DNA of 56,217 nucleotides from contig JAUCBJ010008810.1 in the NCBI GenBank assembly GCA_032718475.1, positions 1-56,217 on the forward strand. Direction: 5' to 3'. How positions within the stretch are numbered: the stretch's first letter is position 1; the number at the start of each line of letters is the position of its first letter. The notes below the pieces were generated by a model that searched no databases, was not told where the DNA came from, and saw only the letters and a program-made list of their open reading frames with translations. This stretch comes from Nemertoderma westbladi (lineage: Eukaryota; Xenacoelomorpha; Nemertodermatida; Nemertodermatidae). Below are positions 11,759 to 22,962 of this stretch, piece by piece. The translations under genes were made by a program, and so were the position numbers.

Positions 11759-14700
11759 ATGGCAAACCAGGGTGTCGTATTTGCCCCGAGAGCTGACTCG
11801 GCAAAAAAGCACCCCCCAACCCCCACTATGGATTACATTAGTAATACGGAGGTCCAGCCACTAGAGGCCAGTGGAATGACTGGACACAATCGGCCTCACA
11901 GGCGTCAGTTATCTCCTGACCGGCTGCCTGTCTCACCCCCTACTGGAGAGAGAGCGGCAAACAATTCTTTGAGTCCCTTTCCTGATGACCTTTCTGGCCC
12001 AAACCCTGGGTCACCAGGGAGGCCAGATTGTGAGGGGGAGAGGGATTCTGGAGTTGGAGGCTACTCTCATGATCCACCCCGACCAACAAAGCCATTGGTG
12101 AATCTGAGGCAAGTCACTAGACTAGCCTCAGTAAACACCCTAACACTCGGGTCCGCAATGCGACAAGGTGAGCTGACGACTGCCTTGGCAGATAAGCTTT
12201 CTCTTAGTGCAGTGGGTGTTCAAGAGCACCGAATGCAGACTGGACAGACTGATGAGGTTCTGATTAAGGACATGGGGGGCGGTTGGAAACTCGCCCTCGC
12301 TTCAGCAGATGATAGTGGCAATGGTGGAATTGGTCTATTGATGAATCCAACTGCACATGCAGCATTGGACAAAATAGACCAAATCTCTAACCGCATCATC
12401 CGTTGCCACTTCTCATGTTCTGGAAGACTAGCTAAGAAGTTTCCTAAGGTGGTTCTGATTGTGTGCTACTCTCCAACTAGTGTTGCCCCTGTAGAGGAGG
12501 TGGAAAATTTCTACCAGAATCTACAAGCAGCTACTGATGGAGTGGATCAGCATGCATTCCTAACATTCCTGGGAGACTTTAATGCAAGTCTGCATCAATC
12601 ACCTACATCGCCCTGGGTCTATAGCAATAGTGTTAACCGAAATTCCGTCCATCTTCAGGATTTTATCTCTGGAAATTGATTGTTTTCGGCTGGAACCCAG
12701 TTCAAGAAGCGAACTGGAAAGCTATGGACTCATAGTGGACCCAGTGGTCACAAGTCCCAGATAGACCATATCCTGTTTCGTAGGAAAAGCAGGAGCTCTA
12801 TACAAGACTGTAATGCATTTACACTACGACCCTTCTCCAGTGATCACCGCCTTATTGTGGCCAAGGTAAGACTTAGTCTGCGTGCTAGCAGAACAACGAA
12901 ATCTGCCTTGCCGCGGCATGACTGGTCCTCTCTGTTGCAACAGCCAAGTGTGAGATCCAGCTTCACACTACAGCTGAGCAACAGGTATGAGGCTCTTGCC
13001 TCTGAGGCGGCAGATCACTGTGAGGGCTATACTGCCTTCACAGAGGCAGTTAAGTTAGCAGCTGCAGAAACAGTTCCTGTATATCCTCGAAACAGGAAAC
13101 GGGCCCCCTGGACTGACAACAAAATTCAGAAGTGCCGAAATAACCTCTACAAGGCGCAGAAAGAGTCCCGACTCAAACAGACTACAGCGGCCAAGAATGC
13201 AGTTAAGGCTGCATCTAGGTCCCTGAACAGGCAGTACTCTGTTAATTTACAGGAGCTAATAAACCAACAGGTTGATGCCATCAATGATGCTGACGACAGC
13301 AGGCATTCATCCCAGGCATGGAGGTCGATCAACTTGCTTGCTGGTCGAAAAAGCCAACCAACCACCAAGGTTAAGGCTGAATCACCAGCCGATCGCCTCA
13401 ATGGTTGGAAGGCCCACTTTGAAAAGCTCCTCAATAATGACAGGGCATTGCCTGATAACTTTATAGAAGTAAAAGTGTCTGAGTCTGTACTCCCAGATAT
13501 TCCCATTGGTGATATCTCCTTTGCAGAAGTGAAGGCTGCTGCAAAGAACATTAAGACCAATCGTGCCAGTGGAGTAGATGGTGTTCCCCCTGATGTCTTT
13601 AAAATACCTGAGCGTTTAAAGCTCATCTATCCCATCATAGTAGACATGTACCGTACAACAAGAGTCCCACAAGAATTGAAAACAAATAAGTTGGTGCCAG
13701 TTCCCAAGAAGGGCAACCTAACACTCTATAGTTCTTTGCGGGGAATCTCATTGATCTCGATTGCTGCAAAGTTATACAATAGAATTCTATTAAATCGCAT
13801 CATGGATCCCATTGAGAGACTGCTCCGTGGAAATCAGAATGGGTTCCGTAAAGGTCGTGGGACCATGAAGCCCATTTTGGCACTTAGAAGGATAATTGAA
13901 GAGTTATAAAAAAGAAAGACAGGCATATGGCTGTTATCTTTGTTGACTTCTTCAAGGCCTTTGATTCAGTCTCTCGCTCACGTATGTTCAGCATACTTTC
14001 ATTATATGGGATTCCTGATGAAATTATTGCAGCAATCAGATCAGTATACGATGGTTCGACAACATTTGTGTCTACTGTTGATGGTGACACAGAACCATTC
14101 GAAGTGTTATGGGGCGTCCTCCAGGGAGACACACTTGCACCATTCTTGTTCATAATTGTTATTGTTGTTGTCCTTAGATCATCATAATGGTGATGGGGTG
14201 ATGATAACTCCACCTACTGGCTCCAGAAGTCGAGGAAATCCTGCCAAATACCTAACTGATCTAGACTTTGCTGATGACTTAGGAGTACTCTCAGAATCAC
14301 TAGAGGGAGCCCAACGGCTCCTCGGCTCATTAGAACATGCTGCTTCTAGTGTTGGTCTTTTTATTAACTCCAGAAAGACCAAAATTTTGACAGTTAACTT
14401 TGAAAGTCCTCAGCAAGTCTCTGATCGGATGAGCATAAGCTCAAAGGATGGTATGCTTGAGCATGTGGACGACTTCTGTTACCTGGGATCATGGATCCGG
14501 AAGTCAGGTGAGGACCTTCGAATACGCAAGGGAAAGGCATGGGCAGCCTTGAATAGGCTTTCCAGGATTTGGAAGTCACCGAGTGTTAATCGGAAACTTA
14601 AGGTCCGATTATTTAGAGCAGCAGTAGTTCCAGTACTCCTCTATGGGAGTACATGCTGGGCTCTAACTGCTGAGGAAACCAAATCTCTGGATGGCACATT

Positions 14701-15090
14701 CACAAGAATGCTACGCCGGGTTCATTTTGTCAAGTACAATGCACACATCTCCAACCAGACACTATATAACATTGAAGGTGTCTCATTGTTCCCCCAAGCT
14801 TGACACTAGAACAAAATCGCCTCCGCTTTGCAGGATATTGCTTTCGCCGTGAGGACCAGCCAGTGCATAATCTTGTACTTCGGCAGCCTCATGGAGTGAA
14901 TAAGCATGGTGGACAGCCCATGACTTTCTTGAGACGCATCTTAAAGCACATTGGCCTTGAAGATGCGGATGATCTAGCAAATGTCATGGGTGATAGGGAG
15001 TTGTGGCGATGCAATTTTGTCGACAAGCCGGCACAGCATTCTTAAAAATGCAGCTGCATTGCAGCATGCCGATCCTAGTAGTAGTAGTAG
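11759..15090 (+). pseudogene. Nearly full-length RTE-like LINE (endonuclease + RT), broken
   Basis: This element encodes an apurinic-type endonuclease followed by reverse transcriptase. Endonuclease motifs: VNTLTLGSAMRQGEL, GVQEHRM, FLGDFNAS and SDHRLIVAK. RT motifs: ASGVDGVPPDVFK, KLVPVPKKGN, NQNGFRKGRGT, VDFFKAFDS, GVLQGDTLAP and DFADDLGVL. The C-terminal part has YGSTCWALTAEE and RLRFAGYCFRRED, typical of the RTE group. Breaks: in-frame TGA at 12677-12679, a frameshift near 13905, another near 14160, and one near 14800. The start ATG at 11759 gives a Pro/Ser-rich leader of about 110 residues. The 3' end carries a short TAG-repeat tail at about 15076-15090. Three other fragments of this family lie at 27483, 33061 and 42425. 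It would act by target-primed reverse transcription if intact; this copy cannot. Confidence 0.9.
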
Positions 15091-17008
15091 TTTGGTCGAA
15101 TTTAAAATCGAATTTAAAATATGAAAAGTTAAACTTTATGAGACGGGCGATTTTATGACTAGGATGATGAAGATTCCCCTTCCCATTGTCGACTCTGTTA
15201 TAGAATGACACTCAATGCTAATGTTATGATCATGATTTGTTTCTAGTTTATGTCGGTTCAGTGAGCTTTATGTAAATCATGTTGTTATTATTGATCGTGA
15301 TAAAAGGCCGATGCGTTGCATATTGAAGGTTCCCTGAAACAATCAGTTTAGAGGCGATCGATTTAGAAACGATATAAAATTAAGTATAAAGTTGTTGACT
15401 TCGGGGTTGAATGTGTATCGAACGGTAACACTATTTAGTATGTTGGTAGTTGAGAGGAGGAGTATCAGGCGAGGAGTATCAGAGATTTATATTTGTTTTG
15501 TTTAATACTCGAACGTTGGAGCCGATACATTCTCACCAATGAAGAGAAGTTGGACTATTACGTCATTTTAATTATTTAAAAATCCTGACGGTAAAAAGTA
15601 TTCTGATATCTGGTAAGGCACAAACCATAGGCGTAGTGTGGTCTATCAGCACCCTGGGGTACATATAATAACTTTTAGCCCCCCCCCCCCTGCTGTAAAA
15701 TTTTCAGAAAAAAAAAATAAAAAGAAATAATAATAATGTGCGATATTCGAAATATTTGCATATTTTCAACATTATGGAACGCGAAATTAAATACCCTCAA
15801 CAACACTGTAATTTCCCTACCATAGAGCCAATCAGCCGCGTAGCCAGGAATTTCCCACGGTAGGGTCCCAGACCCCAAATGGTAATTCATATTTATAGTA
15901 GTTGTGGGTGTGAGAGAAGAGCCCCTTCCCCCCCCCCCCCCAGCGTAGTCCAGGTGTGATTGTTTGGAATTTTAACAAAATGCCCGCCACACGTGATGTG
16001 TAATGTTTAGTAGGGTACGCAGCAAACTTCGCCCGCAGACAATCTTCTCCCGCGAGCAACCATCGCCAACTAAACAATTATTGTTTTGGTTAGAAAAAGC
16101 CGTTTCTGTAACCTGCTCCTTACCTTAAATTGGTAACAACATCGTTTATTGTTTTGGTTAGAAGAAGCCGTCTCTGTAACCTGCTCCTTTCCCTTAATTG
16201 GTAACTAAAATGGTTACTAACACAAATCTTATTGGGCGAAGGTTGTTCGCGGTGGAAGATTGCCTTGCGGGCGAAGGTTTTCCCCGGGGTGAAGTGTGGA
16301 CGCTGGCGAAGGTTGTACTCGGGTGAAGGTTGCACCCAACCTGCAGCCTGTAGTACAGTAGTCGGTATACTACTCATTCTGAGTAATGCGCACCAGTACA
16401 TGTTCATTCCCCCAGTAAAGCCCCCCCCCCCCCCCCCCCCCCAGTAAAGGTGAGTAATTTAGAAAATCCGCTATTAAGAATTAATATGATAAAATCATAG
16501 TTATAAAGTAAGTTACTGAAATTACAAATGAAATTGAATTAATAAATTAAATTAATATTATAAATAAACTGAGGGGACTGTTTTACATACGGTCATTTAA
16601 TTTGGCTTAATTGGAAAGATTAAAAATAATACTTTAATTATAACAGAAAGTTTTTATGTTTCAAGAACTGCTATTTGCGTGTCATTTATCCCCCTGTCAT
16701 TTAGCTTTAAATCATTTACGTAATGATGTGTCATTTAAACTCATTAACATAATAATATTTATACGGCATAGCAACTGGTCTGGTCGTCATGCTGTCATGG
16801 CTTTTCAGTAAATTTAATAATATTTATATTAAGAACAGTTAACTTATTCTTAAAAACTAGTACTATAGGCCCTACTACTACCATGCAGCCATGGAATCAT
16901 AACAACATGTATTGATAACATAAAAGTATTGCAAAATGACAGTAGGCAAATTTCAATTCATGTCATTTAAATTAAGGGACGTAAAATTTAAATGTGCTTC
17001 CGTTTTTT
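15091..17008. other. Non-coding, with a dispersed repeat
   Basis: No gene is supported. Two C10 runs (about 15680 and 15931), a C22 run (16421-16442) and two copies of a dispersed repeat (16077-16206) are present. The short open frames here have no recognisable domain. Confidence 0.5.
16077..16206. repeat. Two copies of the TTATTGTTTTGG dispersed repeat
   Basis: TTATTGTTTTGGTTAGAA, an AAGCCGT stretch, then CTGTAACCTGCTCCTT occurs at 16077-16134 and again at 16143-16206. The same two blocks occur at 6790-6900, so both sites derive from one short repeat family. Confidence 0.8.
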
Positions 17009-17289
17009 AAATACCTTATCTTGGTCTAGTGGTGACATTACTCTGCTTCCGATTAGGGAGCCCGGGTTCGATCCCTAGATGCGGCAGCACTATTTGGGCA
17101 CAGTGTTTTATCCAGCAGCCTAGCCCAACCCCGGCTTTCATCCTTCAGTGGTCGATAAATTGGAACCAAGGCAACTTGGGAAACAGAGTGGAAGGGTTTA
17201 CTGTGGAAGATCACCCATGGTGGTGAACAGGCTGACAGGCATTCCTTGGCTTAACGAGCCTAAAAGATTCTCCCATTCAAATACCTTAT
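17009..17289 (+). mobile_element. tRNA-derived SINE with 11-bp target-site duplication
   Basis: The body is 17020-17278. The 5' part has RNA polymerase III internal promoter boxes: A box TGGTCTAGTGG at 17022-17032 and B box GGTTCGATCC at 17065-17074, 33 bases apart as in a tRNA gene. About 200 bp of non-tRNA sequence follows, ending GCCTAAAAGATTCTCCC. An exact 11-bp direct repeat AAATACCTTAT flanks it (17009-17019 and 17279-17289). The 3' end recurs at 21175-21224, proving a dispersed family. It needs a LINE partner; the partner is not identified. Boundaries are very secure. Confidence 0.92.
17022..17074 (+). promoter_or_regulatory. Pol III A and B boxes of the SINE
   Basis: A box TGGTCTAGTGG (17022-17032) and B box GGTTCGATCC (17065-17074) match the internal promoter consensus. 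They drive transcription from inside the element, beginning just upstream at about 17020. Confidence 0.8.
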
Positions 17290-18787
17290 TTACAAATCGG
17301 CGATTTCCATTTAGTTAAATGTCGCTTCGTGAAACAATCCCCCACCCCACACCCACACCATGGTATATTATTTTATAAACTGCCACATTTTGAAATTGAA
17401 CTAATTATGGTACCGGTACCGGTACATTATTAAATACACTTTTTTGATTTATTGAAAGTCAGAATGTTCTAATTAATTACATTTCAAAGTAATTTTCATG
17501 GTATTAATAATAATATTGAATTAAAATACATAGCCACCCACAGGTTATTTAGTTGTGACTCGGCAAGACAAGCTACGCAATATCCAATCACGTTGGTCAG
17601 TGTACCCAGAAAAAATTACATAATTCATTATATTACATCAGAGTCAGAGTGCCTATCTTATTTATGCTATCTTTCATTGGTATATATTGAAACCTGCTTG
17701 ACAGGCAAGGCACAGCGACGTCGTCTAATCAAAGCACAGAAACCAAGGCAGGAGCCAGTGGGCGCCCCCCTGCAGTGCAGTGGTCAATTGGGCTCCATTT
17801 CATTGCTTTACATTACAGACTATTAAACTGGTTGAGAGATTATATAATATAGGCCTAAGTAATAAGCTGGCTTTCTAAGAACATTGTATGATATTATGAT
17901 GCCTTATCATGCGGGCGGGGGGGCACTTTGATGGGGTATATGGTCTCCTTTCTACTACTTATTTTCTTTGGCAACCTGCCTGGGATAATGTGGATTGTAT
18001 CTGGTCTGGGGTCGGGCTCCTTTCCAAAGCAACTTCAACTTCGAATATTTACTAATATTCGGTTTATTGCACTTGTCATTATAATTTTTTTAATTTAACG
18101 GAACTTGACGATGGCAAAATGCTCTCAGAGTTAGTGTAAGTTGGAATCTCCACGGTAGGGTCCCGGGACCCTGGGACCCTACCCTCGCTACGCTAGTGGA
18201 GCCAATGTACAACAAGCAAATTATAATCACAACAGCTGAATAACATTTCACTAATTGGCAATTGGAGTTACGAACATTAATTAATTCGTTAATTGTTTTA
18301 TCTGTGTTCAGTCAGTTAGAGTAATCTCAAGCAGTTCATCGTCTCTACAATTTTAGTTATACTGCCCTCAACCCTGGCTAAACACACAAACTCATGATAC
18401 AGAAAATTACCGATGAAACTTTTGAATATTTTAATTTTTCGTGAAATGTAATGAATTTTAAAATTTTTTAAATGGAACAATACAGGGGTAGATTTTTGGG
18501 TATGGGGGGTATCTGAGGCCTATTTTATGAAGCTGGAAGTATAGGGCCCATCGTCATTCATCCTGGGAGACTCTGGGGTACACTTTGCGGCGGCATTGCT
18601 GGATCCCCACGATCAAGGCCGAGGACTTTACCAGGGCGAGATTCTGTCTAGTTGGTACGGGCCTTCCTTCTCCATCGAAATTGCGTCATTCCGGAATAGG
18701 GAAGGGCCCGTTCGGCTCGCCATTTTTATGGTCATCCGGTCGCCCCCCTGGAATCGCTCTAGATCTGCGCCAAAAGGGCCCTTTACA
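17290..18787. other. Non-coding; one GC-rich segment
   Basis: Mostly AT-rich with no recognisable gene. A GC-rich stretch at about 18540-18790 is open in two forward frames for roughly 65-70 codons, but I recognise no domain in either, and it may be transposon-derived. Confidence 0.4.
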
Positions 18788-18863
18788 TAGTGCCTATTAG
18801 TGCGTACTAGTGCCTATTAGTGCCTACTAGTGCCTATTAGTGCCTATTAGTGCCTAATAGTGC
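18788..18863. repeat. 10-bp tandem repeat TAGTGCCTAT
   Basis: About seven to eight copies of TAGTGCCTAT with variants TAGTGCGTAC, TAGTGCCTAC and TAGTGCCTAA. It lies just before the hAT-like remnant. Confidence 0.9.
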
Positions 18864-18879
18864 ACCTATAGAACGCGCC

Positions 18880-18975
18880 AACAGTATGCAGATTTATCTT
18901 CACTCGGAAACCCCTAACCGACTTTCCGCTACACGAGTTAATAATCTGACGGTCATTGCGTACAACCGTCGCCTA
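18880..18975 (+). pseudogene. hAT-like transposase C-terminal dimerisation remnant
   Basis: In one forward frame this reads ETPNRLSATRVNNLTVIAYN and then RRLQS, which fits the last helix of the hAT dimerisation domain (RLSPERVxxLxxIxYN pattern). The frame then meets stops, and the 70-bp satellite begins 40 bp later. Only this short C-terminal piece is visible. The match is by motif and is moderately sure. Confidence 0.5.
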
Positions 18976-19018
18976 CAGTCACCACAAAGATGAAGGCTTC
19001 AGTCGGAGCGATAATATA

Positions 19019-20815
19019 GGAGGACGATGTATCCATAGGAGATGACGACGCTCTGGGCAATTCGACAATCCTTCTGTGTTGTGGCGACGGAGGACGATGT
19101 ATCCATAGGAGATGACGACGCTCTGGGTCATTCGACAATCCTTCTGTGTTGTGGCGACGGAGGACGATGTATCCATAGGAGATGACGACGCTCTGGGTCA
19201 TTCGACAATCCTTCTGTGTTGTGGCGACGGAGGACGATGTATCCATAGGAGATGACGACGCTCTGGGCAATTCGACAATCCTTCTGTGTTGTGGCGACGG
19301 AGGACGATGTATCCATAGGAGATGACGACGCTCTGGGCAATTCGACAATCCTTCTGTGTTGTGGCGACGGAGGACGATGTATCCATAGGAGATGACGACG
19401 CTCTGGGCAATTCGACAATCCTTCTGTGTTGTGGCGACGGAGGACGATGTATCCATAGGAGATGACGACGCTCTGGGCAATTCGACAATCCTTCTGTGTT
19501 GTGGCGACGGAGGACAATGTATCCATAGGAGATTACGACGCTCTGGGTAATTCGACAATCCTTCTGTGTTGTGGCGACGGAGGACGATGTATCCATAGGA
19601 GATGACGACGCTCTGGGCAATTCGACAATCCTTCTGTGTTGTGGCGACGGAGGACGATGTATCCATAGGAGATGACGACGCTCTGGGCAATTCGACAATC
19701 CTTCTGTGTTGTGGCGACGGAGGACGATGTATCCATAGGAGATGACGACGCTCTAGGCAATTCGACAATCCTTCTGTGTTGTGGCGACGGAGGACGATGT
19801 ATCCATAGGAGATGACGACGCTCTGGGTCATTCGACAATCCTTCTGTGTTGTGGCGACGGAGGACGATGTATCCATAGGAGATGACGACGCTCTGGGCAA
19901 TTCGACAATCCTTCTGTGTTGTGGCGACGGAGGACGATGTATCCATAGGAGATGACGACGCTCTGGGTCATTCGACAATCCTTCTGTGTTGTGGCGACGG
20001 AGGACGATGTATCCATAGGAGATGACGACGCTCTGGGCAATTCGACAATCCTTCTGTGTTGTGGCGACGGAGGACGATGTATCCATAGGAGATGACGACG
20101 CTCTGGGCAATTCGACAATCCTTCTGTGTTGTGGCGACGGAGGACGATGTATCCATAGGAGATGACGACGCTCTAGGCAATTCGACAATCCTTCTGTGTT
20201 GTGGCGACGGAGGACGATGTATCCATAGGAGATGACGACGCTCTGGGTCATTCGACAATCCTTCTGTGTTGTGGCGACGGAGGACGATGTATCCATAGGA
20301 GATGACGACGCTCTGGGCAATTCGACAATCCTTCTGTGTTGTGGCGACGGAGGACGATGTATCCATAGGAGATGACGACGCTCTGGGTCATTCGACAATC
20401 CTTCTGTGTTGTGGCGACGGAGGACGATGTATCCATAGGAGATGACGACGCTCTGGGCAATTCGACAATCCTTCTGTGTTGTGGCGACGGAGGACGATGT
20501 ATCCATAGGAGATGACGACGCTCTGGGTCATTCGACAATCCTTCTGTGTTGTGGCGACGGAGGACGATGTATCCATAGGAGATGACGACGCTCTAGGCAA
20601 TTCGACAATCCTTCTGTGTTGTGGCGACGGAGGACGATGTATCCATAGGAGATGACGACGCTCTGGGCAATTCGACAATCCTTCTGTGTTGTGGCGACGG
20701 AGGATGATGTATCCATAGGAGATGACGACGCTCTGGGCAATTCGACAATCCTTCTGTGTTGTGGCGACGGAGGACGATGTATCCATAGGAGATGACGACG
20801 CTCTGGGTCATTTGA
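19019..20815. repeat. 70-bp satellite, about 26 copies, with 420-bp higher-order period
   Basis: The unit starts GGAGGACGATGTATCCATAG and is exactly 70 bp long throughout, about 26 copies. Diagnostic variants after GCTCT are GGGCAA, GGGTCA and AGGCAA. AGGCAA occurs at about 19735, 20155 and 20575, exactly six units apart, and the units between repeat the same variant order, showing amplification of a six-unit, 420-bp block. One divergent unit is at about 19511-19560 (ACAATGT, GATTACG, GGGTAA). The unit has no stop codon in any minus-strand frame, so long open frames (up to 517 codons) appear; because 70 is not a multiple of 3 these cycle through all frames and give a 70-residue repeat. I do not regard them as genes. 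Confidence 0.97.
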
Positions 20816-20870
20816 CTGATGCTGGTGACACCAGCGATGACGAATTGGTGTTCGAGGGGTTTGAAGACTA
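20760..20870 (+). pseudogene. Acidic C-terminal tail of a coding frame after the satellite
   Basis: Leaving the last satellite unit on the plus strand, one frame reads GDDDALGHLTDAG and then DDELVFEGFED followed by TAG at 20868-20870. The acidic, stop-terminated tail looks like a protein C-terminus, and an acidic tail after the dimerisation region is common in hAT transposases. Together with 18880-18975 it suggests the satellite grew inside the 3' end of a transposase gene. This is inference. Confidence 0.4.
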
Positions 20871-21001
20871 GACTGTTTAGTTTTAGTTGGTTAAAGATTG
20901 GTGTGCGACTTAATGTTAAATGATTTAATTAATGTAATTCTAATGTAACAACTTATTATTGATGATTTTAGAGCTTACATCGGATTATACAGTAGTCTAG
21001 T

Positions 21002-21168
21002 AAAACAGTCTAACTCTTAAGATAAAATATATAAAACAGTCTAACTCTTAAGATAAAATATATAAAACAGTCTAACTCTTAAGATAAAATATATAAAACA
21101 GTCTAACTCTTAAGATAAAATATATAAAACAGTCTAACTCTTAAGATAAAATATATAAAACAGTCTAA
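21002..21168. repeat. 31-bp tandem repeat, five and a half copies
   Basis: Perfect copies of a 31-bp unit containing AGTCTAACTCTTAAG and ATAAAATATATAAAAC. It lies 130 bp after the hAT-like acidic tail. Confidence 0.95.
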
Positions 21169-21174
21169 AATTAA

Positions 21175-21224
21175 TGAATGGGAGAATCTTTTAGGTTCTT
21201 TAAGCCAATGAATGCCTGAATGCC
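21175..21224 (-). mobile_element. 3' fragment of the SINE family
   Basis: Read on the minus strand this gives GGCATTCATTGGCTTAAAGA and then ACCTAAAAGATTCTCCCATT, matching the 3' end of the SINE at 17240-17278 with a few changes. The tRNA-related head is absent, so it is a 5'-truncated copy. Confidence 0.8.
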
Positions 21225-22962
21225 AATAAATTTAATTGAAATATTTCACGTGAAATAATTCAAGTCAATGAATTCTTTAAACCCTAAATTATAATGTAAA
21301 GGCTTAGTAGGTTTTGTATATCTGGGACGTTTACAACAGCTGCCGATTAAAGTAACAAAACTAGAAAACTGAACCAGGGTGCCGCCAGCTGGGTACTAAC
21401 AGCCTGTTGGGTAGACTCAATGGAACATTTCACAAATTTTCATAGGAGACTTGTATTATTTATATTGGTTGCTTTCGATGTTTTTTATCAGTCTAACTGA
21501 TAATGTATTTAGGTAGAAATAAACTAATACAGTAAGACCCCTTGGCAGAATAAACTGCTATTTGGGGCCGTTTCCCAGGTTGCGGATATGTATAACATTC
21601 AAACATCGCACTAATTGTGATTGTGATTTGTCTGCTTATACGACTGTGTATCACATTAGTCGGGAGGCAGTTTGTTTGGTTATGTAAGTCATTCTTGGTT
21701 TGCATCTTTCAATCCCATCTGTTCCTTGGAGTCCGTGTAAGACAGGTTCAAAGCCATCTTGATGGCGCGTTCTAGTTCAAAGGAATGAAACTGTTTGATT
21801 AGTTGTTAATAAATGTTTATTAATTACGGAGCAATAACAATATATTTGGTCATTTCACGCATCACATCGCACACCTTACATCTCACAAACTATTTAAAAC
21901 TACAAATTGCACTACCAGTAGAATAAAGTAAAGTAAGTCATACTTAGTCAAGTAAAATAAATATTTTTAATTAAATAGGTAATATATATGGATATAAAAT
22001 TACTATAATCTTATAAATACTAGCATTGCTACAATATTATTGAAATTTAATATAAAGGATGCACAATAAAACCTGGTGCTCACTTTTTATATTTACACAA
22101 AATTTAGTTTAATACCAGATTTGGGGGGGGGGGGGGGGGGGTGTACAATATTTACAATATATTTAGATTGGTACATCAACCGGTACCGCTATACAATTTT
22201 GTGTTTAGTTTTTACTTACGATAAATGTGTCAATTGGTCATTAAGTTTTACGATGTACAGTTTAGATCCTTTAAGTATTAATTAACATTACAACAAAGCC
22301 AACAACAAAGCCAATAGACCACTGTCGAATCACTGACTAGTAAACCTACAGTACTCTAAGATAATACTACTGTATTGTAAGTAGATAGACGGATTATAAA
22401 GTTCATTATAATACATAATATTAATATCATTATTACTATCAAAATGTTACAGAGCAAATGTGGAAGATAAAAATTAATAAGGTTAAAATTAAATAAGGTA
22501 CAATAAGTGGTCATGTTTATTAATGTAGAAGATGCAGATATATAATTACTCAAATTACAAAAAATCATTTTTTAATACATTTTAGTTATTAATATAAATT
22601 AATATAAAGGCAAAGTTGATGGATTTGGCCAGACTACTATACTTCCAATCCAACACACTAAAAAAAAGTAACTTAGAGACTAGACCCAGTCCAGGTTCTT
22701 CCAAGTATATTGTATTGTCTTTTAAAACAAAGAAAACCATAAAATATAAATTTAATTTTAATTCCCGAAGGAACACAGCGCAATATGTTTAAGGTACGAT
22801 AATAGCTTTACTGCTTAATGAAGCAAATTTATTACTAAAGAGTAAAGACAATTAAAAATTAATATAAAATGAAAAAATTATATTAGCATTGGGGTCTAGC
22901 ATAGTGGTTGTATTAATGCTACATATAATAATAGCATTGGGTTGTAGCATAGTGTTTGTCGT
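21225..22962. other. AT-rich non-coding DNA
   Basis: No gene is supported. A 19-G run sits at 22123-22141. A short duplication, TAGCATTGGG plus TAGCATAGTG, lies at 22884-22951, immediately 3' of the TNF-receptor stop codon on its strand. Confidence 0.5.

Noticed and set aside
17020-17092. A tRNA gene
   Set aside because: A and B boxes are present, but the sequence is part of a 259-bp SINE with target duplications and lacks a convincing cloverleaf acceptor stem.
18953-20811. Long minus-strand open frames (up to 517 codons) in the 70-bp satellite
   Set aside because: They exist because the unit has no minus-strand stop in any frame; the protein would be a 70-residue repeat translated from three phases, with no domain.
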